A stretch of DNA of 64,000 bases, taken from NCBI GenBank assembly GCA_030549495.1, contig JAUIRK010000045.1, positions 62,001 through 126,000 of the forward strand, written 5' to 3'. The number at the start of each line of letters is the position of its first letter. Positions within the stretch are counted from its first letter, which is position 1. Shown here piece by piece: positions 1 through 12,838 of this stretch. The DNA comes from Nectonema munidae (taxonomy: Eukaryota; Nematomorpha; Nectonematoida; Nectonematidae). The notes under the pieces are model-generated. The model worked only from the letters and a program-made list of their open reading frames with translations. It ran no database searches and was not told the DNA's origin. A program made the translations under genes and the position numbers.

Positions 1-3000
1 TATATGTAAAAAGTGTTATAACTAAGAGAAATGGGGGCCTTTTTAAAAAATCTTTTGCATAACTTAGTAAAAACTTTTTCCAAAGACAGTGATGTGTCAG
101 AATTTCGATTTTCCAAAATTCGTAATAGACCTTCCTATACATTGTTTAGGTCCAAAAATTTCAAATTCATCCAAATCTGGATTTTTAGATCGTTGGATTC
201 GCCTTGACGTGCTGATTCCGAATGTACCACTTTTGTAGGGATTGGTTGTATCTCCATTTAGCAAAAATTGGTAAGAAAATATCGGTTAGGCGTTATTATT
301 TCTGAGCAAGATCGTACTTTTAAACAAATCATGAAATCGATCTTTTTTCCAAAAAAAACATAAACTTGCTGTTAATGGGATCTAAATGAGTGTTGCTATG
401 GGTTGCCCTTTAAAAAAATCCAACTTTTTTTTTTTAGAAAATATCAGTTAGGCGCTAACCATATTCGGTACCAAAAATATCTACGAAAGTATTGTATTAA
501 TTCTTCTGAAATTTTATATTTAAGCTTATAATACCTTCCACAAAAAGTGTATCTCCTTATTTCATATCAAAAAAAACTTTAAGGTGGCTATTAGTAGGTC
601 TCCCTTGTGTCAGTTAATAAAAATGATCCTGGCCGCTTTCGTACTGGGCGAACACGTTGAGGATTTTTCTATTAATGTGGTTCATTCGAGAGCTACTGAC
701 CTCCCGAACAATATTCCGTTATTAGTTGAAGGCTAGGACGCTTAGTTTGGGTTCTAGAGCAATGCCAAAATACATAGGAGGTTACTATAGATAGTTTCTT
801 TGTTGAGCTCTCACGCTTAAACTGTACATTTTATGGCAAAATAAAGTTGATATTTCAAAATATGGAAAAAAATAATTCCAGATTCGGAATCTACATGTCC
901 TAATTGACTTATTTTCGAAGTTTGGAAGAGATATATAAAAAAAATTGGGATTCTTAGACTTGAACCTTGGCGAATTGAGAATATAAGTCCTAGTAACTGC
1001 AAATCTATGCAAAAGCTAATTGAATAACCTCTTCTTTTCAAGTATATTGTTAATTTTCCAATAAAGTGTAAAAGAAGATGACTTCCTATTTCTTTAGTGC
1101 ATTTTTTAATATCCTATTTAGGCCGTAGTTGTGCAACCGTAGGTCCAACCCAAAATAATGCACACCATTGGAATCAGCATTAAAAAATACATCTAATGGT
1201 ACTATTTTCATGTAGGTATAGCTTGGTAAAAATTAATAATTCGCGAAAACCATGAAAACGTGTGTATTTTGAGCTGAAAATAGCGTAAATAAGCTTGTTA
1301 TACATAGTAGATTACTGTCCCCCTATGTACATTTTTTGTCCTAGCATAGCAAAGTTATATTAAAAATAGACTCATTGATAGATCTCATTCTCGGAAATCT
1401 AAAAAGTTATGTTTCGGTGGTATCTGAAAAATTTACCTTTTCGTCTACTTTGAGACGTAATATCTCCGAAACTGTAATAGATATGGAAAAACTAATTGCA
1501 GATTCGGAAACTAGATATTAGACTTAACTTATATTGTAGAGGTAGGGAGCGTGAGTAGGGTTGGTTAGATGCTGGATCCGATAACTCAAGGTCTTCGGTT
1601 CGATCCCGTATAAAGCCTGCTTTCTTCATAGTTCGATACAAGCGGCGCAATTGTGCCTTTTCAATGAAAACACCTTATGGTACCTTTACCTTTTTATATA
1701 ATAATTTTCAAGAATATAAAACTATCTTAAAATTTTAATTTGAGTAATCGGGGATTTAAAGACTGATCTTACGGCGAATGTATCTCGAAATCTATAATAG
1801 ATATGTAAAAACTAATTGTAGATTCGGAATCTACACGTTCAAATTGACCTAATCGCTAAAGTTTCAAATTGAAATGTCAAATATTTAGATGTTCAAAAAT
1901 TTTGACTCCGAATATCTCCGAAACTATAATAGATATGGTAAAATTTATTGCAGATTAGGAATGTACACAAAAAAACTAGTTCAGATTCAACTATTTGTTA
2001 ATATATGAAAAATATATTAATAAATATAAAATTATTTTACAAAAAGTCCTTTCAAAGCCCATACAAATATATAGAAAATATAGCGACTTTCACAAACTGA
2101 GATTCTGAGATATTAATATTTACGATAACTGAGCAATTATAATTCCAAATCTCGTAATGATGGGTATCAAAATGTTCGTCTCTACGAGAGCTTTCGAATG
2201 ATACCAGTTTTAAGTTGATACGATTTATGGTTCAGTTTTTAGAACGGAAAACCACTTTTTTAGCTAAAAATAGTAGTTAGGGTTAACAACAATCACTCAT
2301 ATAGACATCTTCCTTATTGGAAAATTGGCATACAAAAGTACTATCCGATTTAAATTTGATGCTCTTTCGAATGAGGTAGGATATAAGTCCATAGCTAGTG
2401 TAGTTTAGGTATTACAACGCTAAATTTGGTTAAAAATGGCCAAAAACATGAAATTTCACTTAGGGTAGTACTTAATTCCTAAAGTATCTTACCAAATCCT
2501 TAGATTTTTTAACGGATTCTCTACAAATATTCCATCAAGCTGCTGTAATGAATAGAAGTATTTTTTGCCGACGCTAAAGTTTGACTTGTATCCAAAAATA
2601 GCCAAACGCGCAATATCTGCGAAATTATAAAAACATTCAAATTCTGGTTGCAAATTCGGAATCTACGCCTAAAACTGTCCTAGAAATAATAAATTATTGA
2701 TTTTGAATATTCTAAAATTTCATATTTTTTTTAATTTTTCCAAGCCGAAATTTTTTAAAATCTCATAACTTCCCAGCCAAAACTACAAGCCCAAACTTTC
2801 TGGAACCTAACATAGTAGTTTATAACTATAATAATCTACATCATATTCACTTATTGTTTGGCTCATATTCCCTCAGGTCCAAATTTGGACACTTTTTGGT
2901 TCAAACATCTCGGGATCTATAAAAGATATGGAAAAACGGAATGCATCATTAGAATCAGCACCAAAAACTATCCCAGAATACACAATAAAAATATAATTAA

Positions 3001-3200
3001 TTTTTTTTTTTGAAATAATTGATTATCATGTATACAGGTATTATGTAATCGGTTTATTATAAAAAACGAAAAAATTCCGAAATTATAATAGATATGCAAA
3101 AATAGATGAAAGATTCTGAAATTAGACGTTCGAAATAGCTTATATACAACTTTTCATATTAAAAATAAAAAAAAATTAATTAAATCCTAGCCCCAGTATT
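1..3200. repeat. Mosaic of diverged repeats with a recurring ~60-bp motif
   Basis: No coding region is credible here. A phrase of the form ATATCTCCGAAACT, then ATAATAGATATGGAAAAA, then GATTCGGAATCTACACG recurs with drift near 1450, 1780, 1910, 2610, 2915 and 3075, and an inverted copy lies near 870-900. Between 270 and 460 the phrase AAAATATCRGTTAGGCG appears twice. Spacing is irregular, so this is not a simple satellite. It may be layered remains of one old repeat family. No transposase or RT signature was seen. Confidence 0.5.
1543..1694 (+). repeat. tRNA-derived SINE, family 1, copy 1
   Basis: The copy opens with GGAGCGTGAGTAGGGTTGG (A-box region), then has a B-box GGTTCGATCCC, a tRNA-unrelated body containing CATAGTTCGATACAAGCG, and ends GGTACCTTTACC. 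The same order occurs near 13358, 23246 and 40350. The head resembles a tRNA but has no credible full cloverleaf, so it is a pol III-type SINE, not a tRNA gene. Confidence 0.75.
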
Positions 3201-3217
3201 GACCCATTACCCTATAC

Positions 3218-3497
3218 CAAGGGTTCTCAAGCTGGGGTTTGCGAAACCACGGGGGTTCATAACAAGATTTCTAGGGGTACTTAGATGGCTGGCAAAAGAA
3301 GTATTTTGAATAATAGTAATTGCAAAATATGAAATTTAGTGCTAGCAGTGTCTGGTTCCTTGTATTTGTACAATTGTACCCTAATGAGTTAGGTTAGACA
3401 ATAAATTACAATTTTGTTCATTGAGAGATTATTGGGGGTTAGCAAGGTTTTATAACTTAGGGGGTACTTAACTGAAAAAGTTTAGGAACCCCCGCCC
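3218..3497. mobile_element. hAT-type MITE, decayed
   Basis: The left end CAAGGGTTCTCAAGCTGGGG and the right end AGTTTAGGAACCCCCGCCC are loosely inverted, as in hAT non-autonomous elements whose ends read CAGTGGTTCTCAA. The target duplication is not clear. It has no coding capacity. Confidence 0.45.
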
Positions 3498-3499
3498 TA

Positions 3500-4012
3500 A
3501 CCTAAGGGGTACAATTAAGAAAATATATAATATTTATTTTAAATTAAAAGAAATAAGTACGGGAATATTTTTTACTTATAAAAATAAGTAAAGTAATAAA
3601 TATTTTATATTTTTTATTGATTGATTGATTCAGATGACGCAGTTCATAGATCTAAAGATCCGAGAACTGGCATGATGGTTTAAATGTTTGGGTAGGTATA
3701 TAACAAGTATGCACAAGTATTAATTGTCACATTGAGGTGAGTTAGACGAAAGGTTGTGAAAGGAGATAGTTGTAACATCACGATGTTATATGTAAATATT
3801 CAACAGTGCAACATTCACCTCATTAATCAAATCAATTCATCAAGCCTACTGGACCTTCAATCATTCAAGCACATTGTACATCACAACTTTCACACACACA
3901 TCCAAGGTTATCCAATTCATGATGTACACTACCTGAAGCCCCAATTTCTCTAAATTGACATTGACTACACATCACATTGGCAACACAACATATATAACAC
4001 AAACATCCTGAA
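3500..4012. other. Non-coding stretch, possible LINE scrap
   Basis: A GATT microsatellite (3617-3630) is followed by about 380 bases with a less AT-rich, CA-rich composition. The open frame at 3756-3953 has no recognisable domain. The same composition resumes after the hAT MITE at 4344-4500, so the MITE split one older sequence. I cannot name it. Confidence 0.3.
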
Positions 4013-4020
4013 GATGGGCA

Positions 4021-4335
4021 CAGGCCCGTAGAAAGGACTTTTCAATTGCGAGGGCTGGAAAAAATTTTGCGGGGGGGGGGGGGGGCTAAATATTTTCACA
4101 AAAAAAATTTTTGTAATTATGGGTTATATCTCCCACATTCAAAAAAATTTTTTTAGTAAATTACTGTAAAAAAATTTAAAGTTGGAGGGAGATAACTAAT
4201 AAGTACCAAATTTTTATATATAGTCTAAAAATAAACCATTTTTTGAAACATTTATTGATATGGAAATATATTAGGTTGGGGCTCTGAATCTGAGTTGGAG
4301 GGGGGGCCCTCCTGCCCTCGCTGGCTACGGGCCTG
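4021..4335. mobile_element. hAT MITE with perfect 8-bp target duplication
   Basis: The terminal repeats are CAGGCCCGTAG and CTACGGGCCTG. They are flanked by the identical octamer GATGGGCA at 4013-4020 and 4336-4343, which defines a hAT-type insertion. The 315-bp interior is AT-rich with an unusual run of about 16 G near the left end and a G-rich patch near the right end, and has no open frame. The intact duplication implies a fairly recent insertion. Confidence 0.88.
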
Positions 4336-5030
4336 GATGGGCACTAAACGAAGATCTCAACTCAAACCCAGCATCACCACCACTCTGAATACGGCTCACT
4401 CCAAGACATACTGAGATAACGTCAAAGAGCTTCCAATCCTAGATCGGAGTTGGTGTATGACATCTTTTGGAGATCCATCATTGTCATCAATAAATTTTCT
4501 TGTTAACGTTTTGAAACATTTTTGAATAATATGATAACAAATGAATAATATGAAAAGGAAGAAAGACTAAAGTTAAAAAAGACGTCTAATAGGCATGCAA
4601 GTTTAGGGTGAGTTGTTAATTAAAATAAATTCAATAGACTTTATTAAATGGAACAGGTTTTTAATAAGTTGCGGTTTTGGAAAAATCTGTGAGAGGGAAT
4701 TGATTCAGATTCCATGGTTAAGGATATTTTTTTCGAGAAAAGCTCCCTGAGTAAGAAGGAGGTAGCACTGCAAACAAACAAGTGGTCAGGGCTTTCTATT
4801 TTGTTGCAGCCAAAGCGGCATAAATTGTTGTCTATCTTTTTAATAGATTTAAGAAAGAGTTTGGAATTAAAATAGCAAGATAACCAACCATCTTAAAATT
4901 TCGGTTTGTAGAAACGTGAAGTTCATATTTCCAAGAGATATTTCAAGTTTTTCTATGCAAGGAATGTAAAACTTATTACTATACTTACTTTTATCCCAAT
5001 CCTTTTTCCAATAAAAGAACATTTTTTGTT

Positions 5031-7170
5031 TTAAAATGTTTTTGAAGGCTGAAATAGGTTAAAAATACAATTGGGTTGGAAGATGAAGGGCTCTTTTTGC
5101 CATTCTGTCGACAAGTCTTGTAAACCCTCATGGCTGAGACACCAAACTAGTCTAAGGGTGAAAAAATTACTTAGGGACAAGTAGAGAGATAAAATAGAAA
5201 TAATTAGTGATGAATTAGATAACTTATGAATAAAAGAGAGAGAGAGAGTCAATAAATAGAAAGATTAAGGAGAAGTGAGGAGATTATACTTGAGTGATTG
5301 TAGATACTTCAGGACAAAAAGTAGAACGTACCCTTCAGAAAAAAAGGAGGAGGAAAAGAAACGAAGAGTATAAGATTTAGAAAATGAGGTTTTTTACAAC
5401 TAGGTGAAAAGATGGCGAAAGCGCATGAGCATATGATGGTTTTTTTTGTCATATGAGCCATCTGTGAAAACAAAGAGGGCATACGAGGATTTTTTGACAA
5501 AAGTTGATGGCATTCTATTTTGAGGAGGTGTGAATTTAACATCTAGATTAATTAAATCATTGCTGAAAATTTTAGCTGGGGATCTAAAAGAAGATTAGAG
5601 GGAAAGTCTTGTTAGAAATACTTTTTGTAAAGTTGAGAGATGTCGAAATTTTAAAAGTGAACATGTGGAGAAAAAGCTAGTCCAAAAGAGTTATAATGGA
5701 AGTTTTTGATATTAAAGTTAGTTTTCTCGTGAGCATAAGTTTTTCTAAGTACAGGTTTGGTGGAGGATCAAGAGAAGTTATTAATTTTAAGTCTTTGGGA
5801 GTAGAGATCGCACTCTTTAAAGTTTTTCTTAGGATGGTGAAGTAGAGGACATTGAACTTTTTTATATGACTTCTGTACTTAAAGCATTGACCCCATGACC
5901 ACACACCGTTCAACAAATAGGGAAGAATGGCGTGAAAAAGAAGAGTTTTATAAAAGATGAAGATTTGGGATGGTTCGCAATAATGGATCATTTTAAGCTT
6001 TGAAAAAAGCAGGAAATTTTACCATGTTTATAATCAAAATTATATTTCCAATTTAGGATTGGGATAAAATAAAGGTTGGTAAAGGAGAAAGTCTGTTTTG
6101 CAAAAATTTAGAGTAGGAAAAACGTATTTTTTCCTAGAAAAGTTAATAAGCGTGCATTTTTCAAAGTAAAAATGAGATTGAGTTTCTCAGAGAAGTTTTT
6201 GACCACATGCAGTATGAAATCAAGTTTAATTAGGTTTTGAATTCGGTTATTACCGCGAATGCCAATAATGAGATTATCCGAGTAACTTTGGAAAAAATAT
6301 TTCTTTGATTCCATGAGATCTAACAGAGGATTAATCAGGGTAATAAATAATAAGCCAGATATACAGCTGCCTTGTGGTGTGGAGCAATCTAATTTATGTT
6401 TTGAATCTGATCAATCCTTCAGAAAAACTTTTCTCTTATCAATGTATGACCTTATGCACTCTATTATGTAGATGGGGAATTTCATGGCTGACATTTTTTC
6501 AAAATGAAACTGTGACAAGCAGAGTCAAATGCTCCTTAAAATCGACTAAGAAACAAGATAAACTCACGTTATGTTTGAAACAATTATATAAATATGCAAG
6601 GTTATTGGCAAGTTCTGAAGATTTTTGGAAGACGTAGGAATACTGATTTGGTTTTAATGAATATGATCTAATATTCTGTTTCTAATTATTTTTTCACATA
6701 ATTTACCTTCAAAAAATACAAAAGATGATTTCTTTTTTGGATCAAAATTGACTTTTCCAGATTTAAATATTTGGGGAAAATGTCTAATTTTTAACGTAGA
6801 ATTTAAAAGTTTGACTATGAAGTGTTTGACAATTGGTAATGCAGTAAAAAGAGTTCTATAATTAACATTATCTTGTCGAGGACTTGATTTTAAAGATAGC
6901 CTTTTGAAACAGTGGAGAACTTCAATGATTGTTATATGAGGAAAGTTCAAATTATTTTGGATAGAACTTTTGGTTGAAATGAGAGCTTGTTAATGTCAAA
7001 ACTGAAGGGTTGAGTAAACGCCTTTTTACCTGATAGGGTCTTTATTTTCTTTCAGATGTTTTGAGAATTAAAATTCAAAAATTCTTTCCATTTTTGTTTC
7101 TTGAAGAAAAAATTTTTATTCCAGTAGAAATTTTTCATGTTTTTGTAGATGTTTAAATCTTCTAGGTTAT
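5031..7170 (-). mobile_element. LINE with RT and RNase H domains, degenerate
   Basis: Read on the minus strand, 6950-6654 has the RT N-terminal pattern (KSSPRQDNVNYRT, then LLNSTLKIRHFPQIFKSG, then LCEKIIRNRI). About 6390-6340 gives STPQGSCISGLLFITLIN (the PQG motif), followed by QSYSDNLIIG, a drifted YADD box. At 5991-5677 the ILPYLLNGVWSWG segment matches the post-RT region of LINEs. At 5252-5031 LSFIHKLSNSS and LVWCLSHEGLQ are RNase H-like. The order RT then RNase H fits an I/R1/LOA-like clade. It is broken into several frames, so it is inactive. No clear endonuclease was found upstream at 7000-7200. Confidence 0.75.
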
Positions 7171-7439
7171 GGGATCTTTTGAAGTTTCTCTTAGTGTATC
7201 TCAGCTCCTTTTCGAGATTGTGAAGCATTTGATTTTAGTGAAAGAAGAAGCCATGGACCCTGAATTCAAATTGACAAAATCACAAGTAAAAATTGAGTCA
7301 ATTTACCGATGTGTTAATTCACCGACAATTAATTTCACTGAAAAAAATATATTGATTTTTAAATTCATTATTAATTTATTGATTACAAATTCATTTCATC
7401 ACGTTTTAATTTTCCTTACAATTAAAACTCAGAATTAAA

Positions 7440-9300
7440 TTTAATTTTTGATTATTTTAATATTTTTTATTATTTTAATATTTTGTTCTTTTATCTTCTG
7501 CTTTTTTTTGTTGTTGAAATATCTGATTTTTTTCCTTCTGCTTCTTCTTCTTTTATTAAATTCCTATTTAATACTTTTTTTCTTCCAAAATATAAAGTTA
7601 AAAAGAATTATAAGCTCATAGTTATCAAACACATTTGTAATAACCCATGGCTCTTCAATTTATTAAACCTGAAAAAGGAAAGGAAAAGCTCTATTTAAAC
7701 GCTTATTTGTTTTTTATCCTTAAAAGAAAAACTTTTAATCCTGAAAAGCCTCTCATTTCTTATTTGAAAGCAAATATTTTCTTTTAAACTTTCAAAGCTA
7801 TTTTATTTTTAATAAAACTTCAAATTTTTAATTTATTATGTGTTTTTTTAAATTTAAATCGGTGAATTGAATTTGGTGAATTTACCGGATACGGTTTTAA
7901 CATAGCTAAGATATATGCTGTAAAAAATAAATATTGGCAATAAATTCAGCGTATTCTAAAAAAAAGTATCCTACGTTCTTTCCATACTTTCAATTTTGAT
8001 ACACCAAAAAAGTTGCCATAATTTTTGAAAGAACATTTCAATTAAGTATTTAGGAAGAATCATAATGTTTAAAGTTCATGTGTTCATTGTTTTTCCATAA
8101 ATTGACTTCAAATTGTCGCGAGAAAATGAACTTTGAAACAGATAATAATAATATTGCCTTCCACTGAAATGAAAACAAGATGTTGTAATTAGTGCATATT
8201 TTATATTTGGTATATGTTCTCTAAATCTAAAGACAAGCATAGTGCTCGAAAATTTATCGTTTCTTACTATATTTTCATAGGAATAAATTTACTTATTTAT
8301 CAAAAACACAACAAACGACCATAAATGCCCGAAAAATAGTGACTAGAGTTAAGAAAAAATAAGTATACTTTATCTATGCCTATACTTTTATTTCCTTTTA
8401 AAAATTTAAATTAAAGACAATTATAAATCACTAAAATTTAATATATTTAAGCCACAGTGTAAATTTGTTATTAACAAAGAATGAAACTGTTATTAATTGC
8501 AAAATAAATATATGTTAAATTTTACTGTTAATTGAAGAGATTTAATCTTTGGAAAATTAAATTAATTTAAATACTATTATTTGTAAAAAAGTAAAAAAAT
8601 TTTATTGACTTCAATATAAAATAATTTTCATCTTATAGAAAATCACTAAAAATTAAGTTAAGAGACGTTTTTGTATGAGTAAACCAAAATTGAATTTATT
8701 GAATTTTGTGTATCATTCTTATTAGATGTTAATTAGGTGTTATGGAAGAATACAAAAATGGATATCAAAAAATATCATATGGCAGCTGTGGAAACGTCCA
8801 GCTTCTCAACGTTAGTAAACTTTTTCTTCTGTTCCACGCTACCGAATTCAGAAAATTTGGAATATTAGACATAGTATAGAAATTAATTACTGATAAATCA
8901 ATCAATAATTTTAAATCGAATACATTTTAATCAAAATTATAATTTTCACACATACGATATCTTATATTTATAAGTGTGAAAGATTACAAAAAGATTTAAA
9001 ATATAAATTCACAAATTCTTCGACAAGGTTTCCTTTAATGAAGTTCTAATCTTCCACAGATTGTGGCTTTAAAACTTTTTTTAGTTTTCAAATATCTAAA
9101 TATGCAAAATATTTAACATTATTATCAATTGCATGATTTTGCGATACATGCTGAATATATTTACCCGTTCTTTATCTTTATATTTCTTGCGCCAATGATA
9201 TAATCTAAAAATTTAAATTATTTCCTATAACTTCAATAAAAATTTTGCTCAATAAAGGTTTGCTATAGCGACCTTTTTCAAGACTTCTACCATAATAAGC
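7440..9300. other. AT-rich DNA without recognisable genes
   Basis: Long A/T runs are present and short open frames (for example 7483-7698) have low-complexity F/L/K content. I see no terminal repeats, splice-flanked coding segments or RNA genes. Confidence 0.4.
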
Positions 9301-9328
9301 GCCCACCCATTCAAAAAGACCGCCTTTC

Positions 9329-9502
9329 ATGATTACATTACATGACTTCCACAAGTTGCTTCTACTAGCAGCTCTCAAAGAATATTATCAAATTTGGAAG
9401 AATGAGGATCAAAGAATCAATCAGATCATCAATCAGTCAGCGGACGTGTTTGACAGACACCCTGATCTAACTGAATATCTTCAGACCTTCTTCGGTCATT
9501 GA
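9329..9502 (+). CDS. Possible small ORF or terminal exon, unknown product
   Basis: An ATG-to-TGA frame of 57 residues begins MITLHDFHKLLLLAALKEY and ends HPDLTEYLQTFFGH. Its balanced amino-acid mix and higher GC contrast with the surrounding AT-rich DNA. Two stop codons lie in frame at about 9290-9296, so it would be either a self-contained ORF or the last exon of a plus-strand gene whose acceptor lies in 9296-9329. I do not recognise the protein. No neighbouring exon was found. Confidence 0.3.
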   Translation: MITLHDFHKLLLLAALKEYYQIWKNEDQRINQIINQSADVFDRHPDLTEYLQTFFGH

Positions 9503-12349
9503 GCTTCTAAGTTAATTTTTTATGAATTTTAGAGATAAATTTGCTTGTTTAACAAAAATGCTTGATAGGCCGTCTACTTCAAATATAAAATAGAATATTT
9601 GCAAAAAATTTCAAAGCATGATATTTGTTGTAAAGTTTGTGAAAGTGTTTCTTCCATATCGTTTCTGAAATTGAGATTTTTAATTCAAAGTTTCTTCACT
9701 TACCACAAGATCAAGACTAAACTTTTGAAATTTTTTTTAAATTACATCATCTTGAAACTTTAGAAGATATATTAAAAGGATGTAACTTCAGGGAAGAGAA
9801 CCCACACAACTAGATATAGGGATAAGCGATGTAACTGAGTTTCTTGAGAGTATTGAAAAGAGACAGCTAAAATTTTTGCACAAGAGAATTAAAAATTGCA
9901 GAATATTTTAAATTTTGTAGACGAGGCATTAAAATGGAAAAGTTGACCCCAACATTGTCTTGATTATACTGAATCGCCTATTTTAGAACATTTTACCATT
10001 TTCTTTTCTTTTAAGCATAGAGCAAATTCTTAGAAGCTATTAATTCTACTATGCCATCATATTCCTCACATCTTACTCTCGTATATTTTTGTATACTCTA
10101 TAATAAATGTCGCTTCTAGCACTTTCTAACAAAGAGGCATATAAAAGAGTTTGGTCCTTCACTCAATTGTCTTTTGTTTTTCTAGGTGTAAATTTCAGTG
10201 CTGCCATTTCCGAAAATTGACATGTGATTTGTATCAAAGTGGATAAAGAATAATTAACTAACGAATAGACAGACAGGCCAATAATAAGTCAATTTATTTA
10301 AATTTTGTTTAGTTGTAACTTTTTGCTATGCAAATATATCGTTTGGTGCGAAATTTTAATTATAAATAATCAATATTAAAATAACTTTAATATATTCCAC
10401 ATAAAATATTTTTTGTCTTTGAAGAAAGACACAATTCAGAGAAGTATACACTAAAAATGTTATTACAAGATATGGATATAGATAGGGATATTTATATTTA
10501 CTAATTTCATTTAAAATAAAACAAATATTTCTTACAAATTCCTCTATATAAATTAGAAAAATCATGATATTTGACATCTCTTTTAGTGAAAACCAATGAC
10601 TGCTTTCCAGTAACAATATTTTTCTGAATAACTAAAATCACCTTTCTCTCTAAAAAAAAATGCAAAATCATTGTATCAAAAAAATTATAAACTTTTTTCA
10701 AAAATTATTTATAATAATAAAAATGTAATGACACAGAAATTTATTAACTTTATTTGTTCATCTCTTCTAAACAGACTTTTTGCCAATGATTTTCATACTA
10801 ACAATTTGTATGTATGCGAGTATGTGTTCTGAGATCCCTATAATATGCTAATATAATTATTAACACCATCTAAAATTTTAGAAACACTCTAGCACTAGAA
10901 GCTGAGTTTGACAGTCGTGCTCCTCATCACCAATGCCAAATGTCTTAATTCTAAAATGAATAGTTCTATATACCTCTTTCTAAAATGCTAGATGCCGTTT
11001 ATACTTATAGTGAAACAAAAATGACATGCTTACCTTTTTTGTATATACTATATTATTTACTATAGTTCGTGAGGAGGTTTCTCCTCGGAACAAAAAGAAA
11101 CAGTTGATATGATCTATCGAAAAACTTGATTTTTGAGAATTTTAAGCTAGTTTCTCATTTTGCATTCTAAAAATATTGCATTTTAGAAGTTTGAGTATTG
11201 TTCACTTTGGATGAGATAACTTTCTTTTTCTAAATTGTTAGATGGCAAATAAACATATGAAACAATGGTAATCTTATCTTAATATGTTTTTATAGTTAGC
11301 AAATAATTTCAGTATCTCAACATTTCATTAGTAGTATGTTTTAAAGATTTAATACTTTAATTATAATTTTTTAAATAAAAAATAAAAGTTAGTTACTAAC
11401 AAAACAAGTTAAAAATTGTTACTAACATTAGATCACCTTTTATTTTTAACGTTATTATCAATAGAGTAATGAAAGATCATCGCAAAATGTTCAAAAATTA
11501 CTTAAATCTTAAAGCTGTCGGTTTTCGTAAGGAAAATTCATTTGACAATATTTCGGATTAATTTAACCGATATAATATAAATTAACACAACCTAACATAT
11601 TTTTAAGCAAAAAGAGAAGTCTACAATTTTTTTCTAGGATAGAAACTTTAGACTGTTTTTAACTAACTGTGAGGTGGTGAATCCGCATTGTTTCTAGCTG
11701 TTCCTATTTTGGTGGACTTCACTAATATTCAGAGTTTTCTGTAGATCCGTGTGTATACAAATTTATTTTTGGTTAATTTAGAAAGCATGTTTATTCCCAC
11801 CTTGAAATAATTCTAACTATGGGAAAACTCTTTTTTCACCAAAAGTTCACGTTTTCACCGACCCTTTCGGTTCTCAGTGGACGACAACGTTCTCCTTGTT
11901 TCTGGAAAAAACAAAATTCTGGTTAAGAACATTCCTTAATTAACTTTATATATAGATTCTTATATACTTCTTGGTACAGTATCTACTTTGGGGTCTTTCG
12001 TTTGGTACACCGGCCCGCGGTGTCCTACCAAAAGTCTCATCCTGCCCTCATTCTAAAAAGATTTCTGGCCCCTGCTTTTGACGAAGCACACAGTTCGTTA
12101 AAAGATCGGGAAAATCGGATTTTTTTTATAATTGGTCGTAATAGAAAGCTTGCTGGTTTAGAGAGCTGGCTGCTTATTATAATATCAAATTCATAATATT
12201 ATAATTCTTATTTCTTTTTGCCTATATATGCTTACTTCTTTTTCCTTAGTAGAGTAAATGTGGGTAAAAATCATAAATATGTTTGTTAGATAAAAAACAA
12301 CGAGTGTATGACATTCGTTTAGAAAACGAAACTTTCAAACTAAATCATA
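9503..12349. other. AT-rich DNA without recognisable genes
   Basis: I see nothing that can be supported. The frames at 10356-10701 (minus) and 12002-12196 (plus) lack recognisable domains. A short GC-richer patch sits at 12000-12110 but shows no motif. Confidence 0.4.
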
Positions 12350-12459
12350 TACAGTAGAGTGAGTGCAAATGTTTTCGGCCACAGCTAATATTTTTTTCTT
12401 TAGAATCTTTTGGTTATTGAAATTTATTTATATTAAATTAATTCATTATAAATACCATC

Positions 12460-12596
12460 TTAACCGATTAACGACCACAGTCGACATATGTCGACTTTAC
12501 AAAAATGCGAATCGTCTGCATTTATTAATGCTTTTTAATACAAATTTTCTACTTTATACTAGATATCGTCTGATTATTCTGGTCGTTAAGGGTTAA
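12460..12596 (-). mobile_element. TTAA-flanked MITE (piggyBac-like), copy 1
   Basis: The ends TTAACCGATTAACGACCAC and GGTCGTTAAGGGTTAA are inverted, with the core GATATCGTCTGATT. It lies inside the left Tc1 inverted repeat. The right Tc1 repeat reads CATCTTTCAATAATTC where the left reads CATC-TTAA-[MITE]-TTAA-AGTAATTC, giving a natural empty site and supporting a TTAA target duplication. Confidence 0.8.
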
Positions 12597-12838
12597 AGTA
12601 ATTCGTTTTTCATTAAAAAAAAATCTGATTATTTTTTTAATTTATTCAAAATTATAATTTGTATATTTCATATATTAAAAATTCCGTGCAAAAATTTTCG
12701 GCCATTTGTTGACTTTTTAAGTAAAATCTTTTTTTTTAATTTTAGTATAAATTTTTATCATTGTTTTTTCTAAAATAGATTTCTTTAAATCGTCTGCTTT
12801 CTTTAACGATATTTTCTCGATGTCTTTTTTTGACTCAC

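Noticed and set aside
600-790. Ribosomal RNA-like patch with CGCTTTCGTACTGGGCG
   Set aside because: It is GC-richer than its surroundings, but I could not match it to conserved 18S or 28S blocks, and it is short.
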